64,000 nucleotides of DNA, from positions 4,782,001-4,846,000 of the forward strand of contig NZ_CP130886.1 in NCBI RefSeq assembly GCF_030622045.1. The letters are read 5' to 3'. The DNA is from Planctellipticum variicoloris. Lineage in GTDB: Bacteria; Planctomycetota; Planctomycetia; Planctomycetales; Planctomycetaceae. The notes beneath the pieces are model-generated. The model was not told the origin of the DNA. It saw nothing but the letters and a program-made list of their open reading frames with translations, and searched no databases. The translations under genes and the position numbers were made by a program. Below, piece by piece: positions 61,205 through 64,000 of this stretch; the first letter of the stretch is position 1; every line of letters begins with the position of its first letter.

Positions 61205-61863
61205 CGTGTTCTCTCCGTCTAATTGCGAAATCAACGACGTTGGGGCAATATGTCCGGTTTTCATACGCAGTTTTCAATCGACATCGCTCGTAAGTTTGAT
61301 GAGTCAAAACACGATCAATGCCGTATTGTTCAGTGCTTTCGGAAGCATCAGATGGTCTGTCGCATCACGCTGCTTGTTGATGCTGGAGATCGAATTACGG
61401 ATTTCCCGGAGAGACTGTCACGGCAAGCGAATTCCTCCAACCAAACCGCAATTCGTTGCCGCGACCGCGGCGTCGCAAAACGCAGTTCGTAGAAATTGAA
61501 TCTGCAGGACGGATGAAGTCTGGTCGATAGGATCTAGTGGACGCCATGCGACACGAACTCCCGTTGCGCCGTCCGGTCCACCCAAGCAAACCTGTCCCGC
61601 TCCGTGCCGAACTCTTGACCGACCAAGCTCCGTTCCTTGGCGGTGCGTGTCCGGCATGGGGAGGGTGGGTTTGACTTTGTTCGGAATCAACATGCCTGTT
61701 GGGGCCTACCTCGGTGAGCGTTGTCGTTTTCTAGGACGGTTCGGTAAGCCGACGTACTGTCGGGCTGGCGTTCCGGTTGAAACTCCACAAAACCTGATTG
61801 AACCGTGCGGCTCCATCGAGAAGCGGAGCGGCGTATGGAGAAGGCCGATTTGTGGATTCGTGG
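61205..61863. other. Gene-free region
   Basis: About 660 bases between two leftward genes. Short open frames exist on both strands but none has a start site, recognisable domain or plausible composition. No tRNA-like structure, direct repeat or attachment site was recognised, although this is the boundary between the metal island and the recombination module. Confidence 0.4.
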
Positions 61864-62607
61864 CTAATTGAGTTTGAAGTCGATGTACTCACTCAACCCA
61901 TCAACGAGCTTCCGTTCCGGCAGCGTGAACCATCTCCGCTGCTGCTGGAGGAGGTCCCTCACGTGGCGGTAACTCAACTCACCGATGAAGAGGGGACACG
62001 GCAGCCGCTTCAGCCGCTCCCCGTGGGGAATTGCCGCTCGGAGACGGTCAGGATCGCGGTATTCCTGCACCAAAGGGTTGCCAGTTGATGGCGTCAGCAG
62101 GATCAGGACGAAGTCCCGCGGCGGGGTTTCAAACAGCAGATCCTCCTCGAACCAGCCATTTTCCCGCAGGCCGATGCGGGCATTCCGGATGAGCTGGTCG
62201 GACGGGAATCCCCCGGAGCCATTATTGTTGGCCGTCTTGGAGGACAACGGTGATCCGTATTTCATCTCAATGAAGACCGTCGTCGCCGGATTCTCCCAGG
62301 TGATGACGACATCGACCTCCGTTTGTCCTTCGTCCCACTTCAAATGCTGCCGGGGATAGGTTCGCTGTTTCTGCCAGAGTTCGATTCGGAGATCCCGGAA
62401 GATCTGCCGACGGAATCGTTCGGCTCCCAGAGCCGTGTTGAGCAGGTCGGGGAGCCACCAGCGGGGGTTGAGAACCTTCAAGACCCCGAAGATCTCCCCC
62501 GTGACCACGTCTTCGCTGGTCGGGCGAACGTTCAACGGGCATCGCAGCTCCCCTTTGCGTGCCGGCTCACACAGACAACCGCTCTTGCCGTTCAGTTCAG
62601 TGAGCAC
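61864..62607 (-). CDS. PD-(D/E)XK-like nuclease-fold protein
   Basis: 247 residues from a GTG at 62607, seven bases after GGAGG and overlapping the end of the upstream nuclease by 16 bases. Residues of a restriction-like core are visible: TEVDVVITWENP followed by TTVFIEMKYGSPLS, fitting D-x(n)-E-x-K. Preceding blocks include VRPTSEDVVTGEIFGVLKVL and LRIELWQKQRTYPRQH. The C-terminus is helical (HVRDLLQQQRRWFTLPERK). It is probably a DNA-cleaving or DNA-binding partner of the adjacent RecB-like nuclease. Not a family I can name. Confidence 0.7.
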   Translation of the reverse strand: MLTELNGKSGCLCEPARKGELRCPLNVRPTSEDVVTGEIFGVLKVLNPRWWLPDLLNTALGAERFRRQIFRDLRIELWQKQRTYPRQHLKWDEGQTEVDVVITWENPATTVFIEMKYGSPLSSKTANNNGSGGFPSDQLIRNARIGLRENGWFEEDLLFETPPRDFVLILLTPSTGNPLVQEYRDPDRLRAAIPHGERLKRLPCPLFIGELSYRHVRDLLQQQRRWFTLPERKLVDGLSEYIDFKLN

Positions 62608-63446
62608 GCCATCGCCTCCTGCGGGATTTCCAGTTTGTCCAACTCCGGCATTTCCGTCGCCCGTGACGGTTGTCCCCATGCTCGGCAGTGCTGCCGATAG
62701 GGGCAGGTGGCACAGTTCATCGGACTCTCGACCGGATAGAAGATCCCCAGGTCGACCGCCCGCTGAATGGTCTGAACGACGTCCCCCAGACGGCCGCAGT
62801 CCTCGGAGTAGCGGCTGGTCCTGAGCCGCTGAACCTTCGGCGTCTTGGTTTTGACCAGGACCGTGTATTCGACGTTGGCATCTCGCCCGAACGTCTCCCG
62901 GACAGCATGGACGTAACACGTCGGCTGGAGGGACGATTCCACGTCAGCCGCGGAGTAGGCCCGACCACTGGTTTTGAATTCTCGGACCGTCAGATCCTGT
63001 TCCGTGGCGGTGATCAGGTCTGCAATAGCGACCAAGGGGATCTCCAGATACTCCCCCCGGCTGTTGTAGAGCGGCACCAGAACTCGCTGCTCCACGGCGA
63101 TGATTCCATCGGGTGGCGGCTCGTCGAGATAGAGCTTCAGGAGTTGGATGCCCTGCTCCCGGTTGTCTTCTCGGGATTCTCCATTCCGATAAACGACCGT
63201 CTCACCGGCTTCCTTCTCACCCCAGCACTCGTGAAAGACCTTCAGAATGGCCTCCGAGTCGATGGATTCGTGCTCCTTCAGCCGCCGGTGGTACTCCGCC
63301 AACCCTGCATGGACGGCGGAACCGAGAACCAAACCGCTGCCGATGGATCGACTCGGCAGTCCCAGCACTCGCTGGAAGTAGTATTGGAGCGGGCAGCGGA
63401 GGTACTGGCTGATGGAGCTGTAGCTCCAGTGGGGGCGATTAGTCAT
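62592..63446 (-). CDS. RecB/Cas4-like PD-(D/E)XK exonuclease with Fe-S-type Cys cluster
   Basis: 284 residues from ATG 63446, overlapping the upstream gene by 8 bases. The N-terminus WSYSSISQYLRCPLQYYFQR and GSAVHAGLAEYHRRL are RecB-family motifs; the active-site core reads LVAIADLITATEQ and TVREFKTSGR (D..E-x-K). The C-terminal CATCPYRQHC plus the upstream RCP Cys fit the four-Cys 4Fe-4S site of AddB/Cas4/RecB-like nucleases. Such enzymes process DNA ends in recombination, phage and mobile-element systems; no cas1/cas2 or CRISPR array is nearby. Confidence 0.88.
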   Translation of the reverse strand: MTNRPHWSYSSISQYLRCPLQYYFQRVLGLPSRSIGSGLVLGSAVHAGLAEYHRRLKEHESIDSEAILKVFHECWGEKEAGETVVYRNGESREDNREQGIQLLKLYLDEPPPDGIIAVEQRVLVPLYNSRGEYLEIPLVAIADLITATEQDLTVREFKTSGRAYSAADVESSLQPTCYVHAVRETFGRDANVEYTVLVKTKTPKVQRLRTSRYSEDCGRLGDVVQTIQRAVDLGIFYPVESPMNCATCPYRQHCRAWGQPSRATEMPELDKLEIPQEAMACSLN

Positions 63447-63684
63447 TTCTCCTCTTCTGATTCCGGCGTCTCTGCACTTGCCTGGCAAACTGCAGAGCGA
63501 TCAGGCAACCAAACTCTGCCATCGAACGGTTCCATCGCTTGCGCATGGTGATCTTGGCGGTCTCCGGCGGAAAACCACCATTTCTCATCCATTCGAGGAG
63601 AGCCTCGGCGCGTTCGACGGCCAGTTCCCAGTCTCGCTGGAGGATGGCCTCCAGCATCTCATCCCATGCGACTTGAGGGTCCAT
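63439..63684 (-). CDS. Small helical protein in nuclease operon
   Basis: 81 residues from ATG 63684, six bases after GGGAG. Sequence begins MDPQVAWDEMLEAILQRDWE, entirely helical with WELAVERAEALLEWMRNGGF, then FPPETAKITMRKRWNRSMAE and a very basic end (QVQRRRNQKRRND). The helical plus basic layout could suit a nucleic-acid-binding or adaptor role. It recalls small proteins seen beside RecB-like nucleases in mobile elements, but no family is named. The start lies 11 bases after the stop of the preceding gene. Confidence 0.72.
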   Translation of the reverse strand: MDPQVAWDEMLEAILQRDWELAVERAEALLEWMRNGGFPPETAKITMRKRWNRSMAEFGCLIALQFARQVQRRRNQKRRND

Positions 63685-63695
63685 TGATGTCTCCC

Positions 63696-64000
63696 TCAGC
63701 GGCTGATCCGATTGCGACCGTTGCCGTTGGTGACCGGAGCCCCGTTCTGGCTGAGCGCGTCAATGACGTCCCCGGCCTCTCGCTTGGTCAGGTCGTAGAC
63801 GCCGATCTTCTTGCCCAGAAGCCCCTCGATCCGGCCCTCCAGTTGAGGCGGCGTCAGCCCCTGCCGCTTCCCGAGGTTGAGCAGGTACTGAACCTGCTTG
63901 TTCGTCGCCGCATCACCGTTGGCAGAGTGACCATTCCCGTTGGAGGGGCCGTGAACGTTCCCGTTCTGGGAATTCGACGGTGCAGCACTCGGTTGTTCCT
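63696..64000 (-). CDS. C-terminal part of a phage/mobile-element-type protein (5' end off window)
   Basis: About 100 codons of an open frame run in from the right edge to TGA at 63696-63698. A Gln/Asn/Gly-rich low-complexity linker (NGNVHGPSNGNGHSANGD) precedes a conserved-looking tail NKQVQYLLNLGKRQGLTPPQ...YDLTKREAGDVIDAL. Tails of this type (Q..yLl.L....gl....L...DLTk.eA..lId.L) end various phage single-strand annealing and replication-associated proteins. The N-terminal function is unknown because it is outside the window. It heads the visible nuclease operon. Confidence 0.75.
   Translation of the reverse strand, partial: EQPSAAPSNSQNGNVHGPSNGNGHSANGDAATNKQVQYLLNLGKRQGLTPPQLEGRIEGLLGKKIGVYDLTKREAGDVIDALSQNGAPVTNGNGRNRISR

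Noticed and set aside
61223-61492. 89-codon plus-strand frame in the right gene-free region
   Set aside because: No ribosome site, no domain, and composition unlike neighbouring genes.
1-64000. CRISPR array, rRNA or tRNA genes
   Set aside because: No regularly spaced direct repeats and no rRNA or tRNA-like sequence were recognised by eye; the Cas4-like nuclease alone is not evidence of CRISPR.

Overview
The window reads as a chromosomal heavy-metal resistance island from a Gram-negative bacterium, most likely a planctomycete. The evidence is moderate to high GC, frequent GTG and TTG starts, partial use of Shine-Dalgarno sites, lipobox-bearing outer-membrane factors, and small His/Cys-rich secreted proteins placed ahead of metal efflux operons. 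That assignment rests on family recollection, not on a marker gene. Five complete heavy-metal RND pumps lie within about 55 kb, with five membrane fusion proteins (MFPs), three outer-membrane factors and two P-type ATPases.

Left edge (1-2.7 kb, minus strand): a conserved small protein, a shrunken DNA polymerase III alpha-like protein without catalytic aspartates, a WYL regulator coupled to it by a TGATG overlap, and the start of a lipoprotein. Region A (3.5-20.3 kb) is a Cu(I)/Ag(I) system. A plus-strand outer-membrane factor and small lipoprotein converge on a long leftward operon: Cys-rich secreted protein, CusB-like, CusA-like, periplasmic CPV/CCxxC protein, Ca2+-type P-ATPase, second CusB-like, second CusA-like and a 31-codon reading frame. 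Three gene junctions are stop/start overlaps. Both CusA proteins keep the three substrate methionines of E. coli CusA. A MerR-type promoter-like dyad lies upstream. Next come a GlgX-type debranching enzyme and a SpoIIE/RsbU-type phosphatase.

Region B (24.8-30.1 kb, minus) has two small secreted proteins and then a six-gene thiol/sulfur operon: ArsR repressor, cysteine desulfurase, secreted rhodanese, DsrE, DsbB-like and a fatty-acid-hydroxylase-type membrane protein. A perfect 7-6-7 inverted repeat overlaps the promoter ahead of arsR. Region C (30.5-40.3 kb, plus) starts with a frameshifted His-rich leader gene and an intact IS630-type element with TA target duplication. The IS sits 29 bp ahead of an intact His-rich leader, which is followed by MFP, RND pump, His-rich lipoprotein, outer-membrane factor and a small membrane protein.

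Region D (40.4-49.2 kb, plus) is a CzcA-type divalent-metal operon: Cys-rich leader, MFP with an N-terminal Cys/His domain, RND pump, thioredoxin-fold protein without CXXC, MacB-like ABC permease and ATPase, and a His-rich lipoprotein that repeats the MFP's Cys/His domain. Region E (49.3-59.9 kb, plus) has an outer-membrane factor, Cys-rich leader, His-rich secreted protein, MFP, YnfA-like protein, ZntA-type ATPase and a second RND pump of the region C type. A beta-barrel protein converges on it (60.3-61.2 kb).

Right edge (61.9-64 kb, minus) is a tightly overlapping four-gene operon with a RecB/Cas4-like nuclease and a second PD-(D/E)XK-like protein, of mobile-element or recombination character. 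The likely division of labour is that P-type ATPases move ions from cytoplasm to periplasm, His/Cys-rich proteins and MFP metal-binding domains buffer and hand them over, and RND/MFP/outer-membrane complexes expel them. The thiol operon would repair or sense sulfur damage; that last link is inference.
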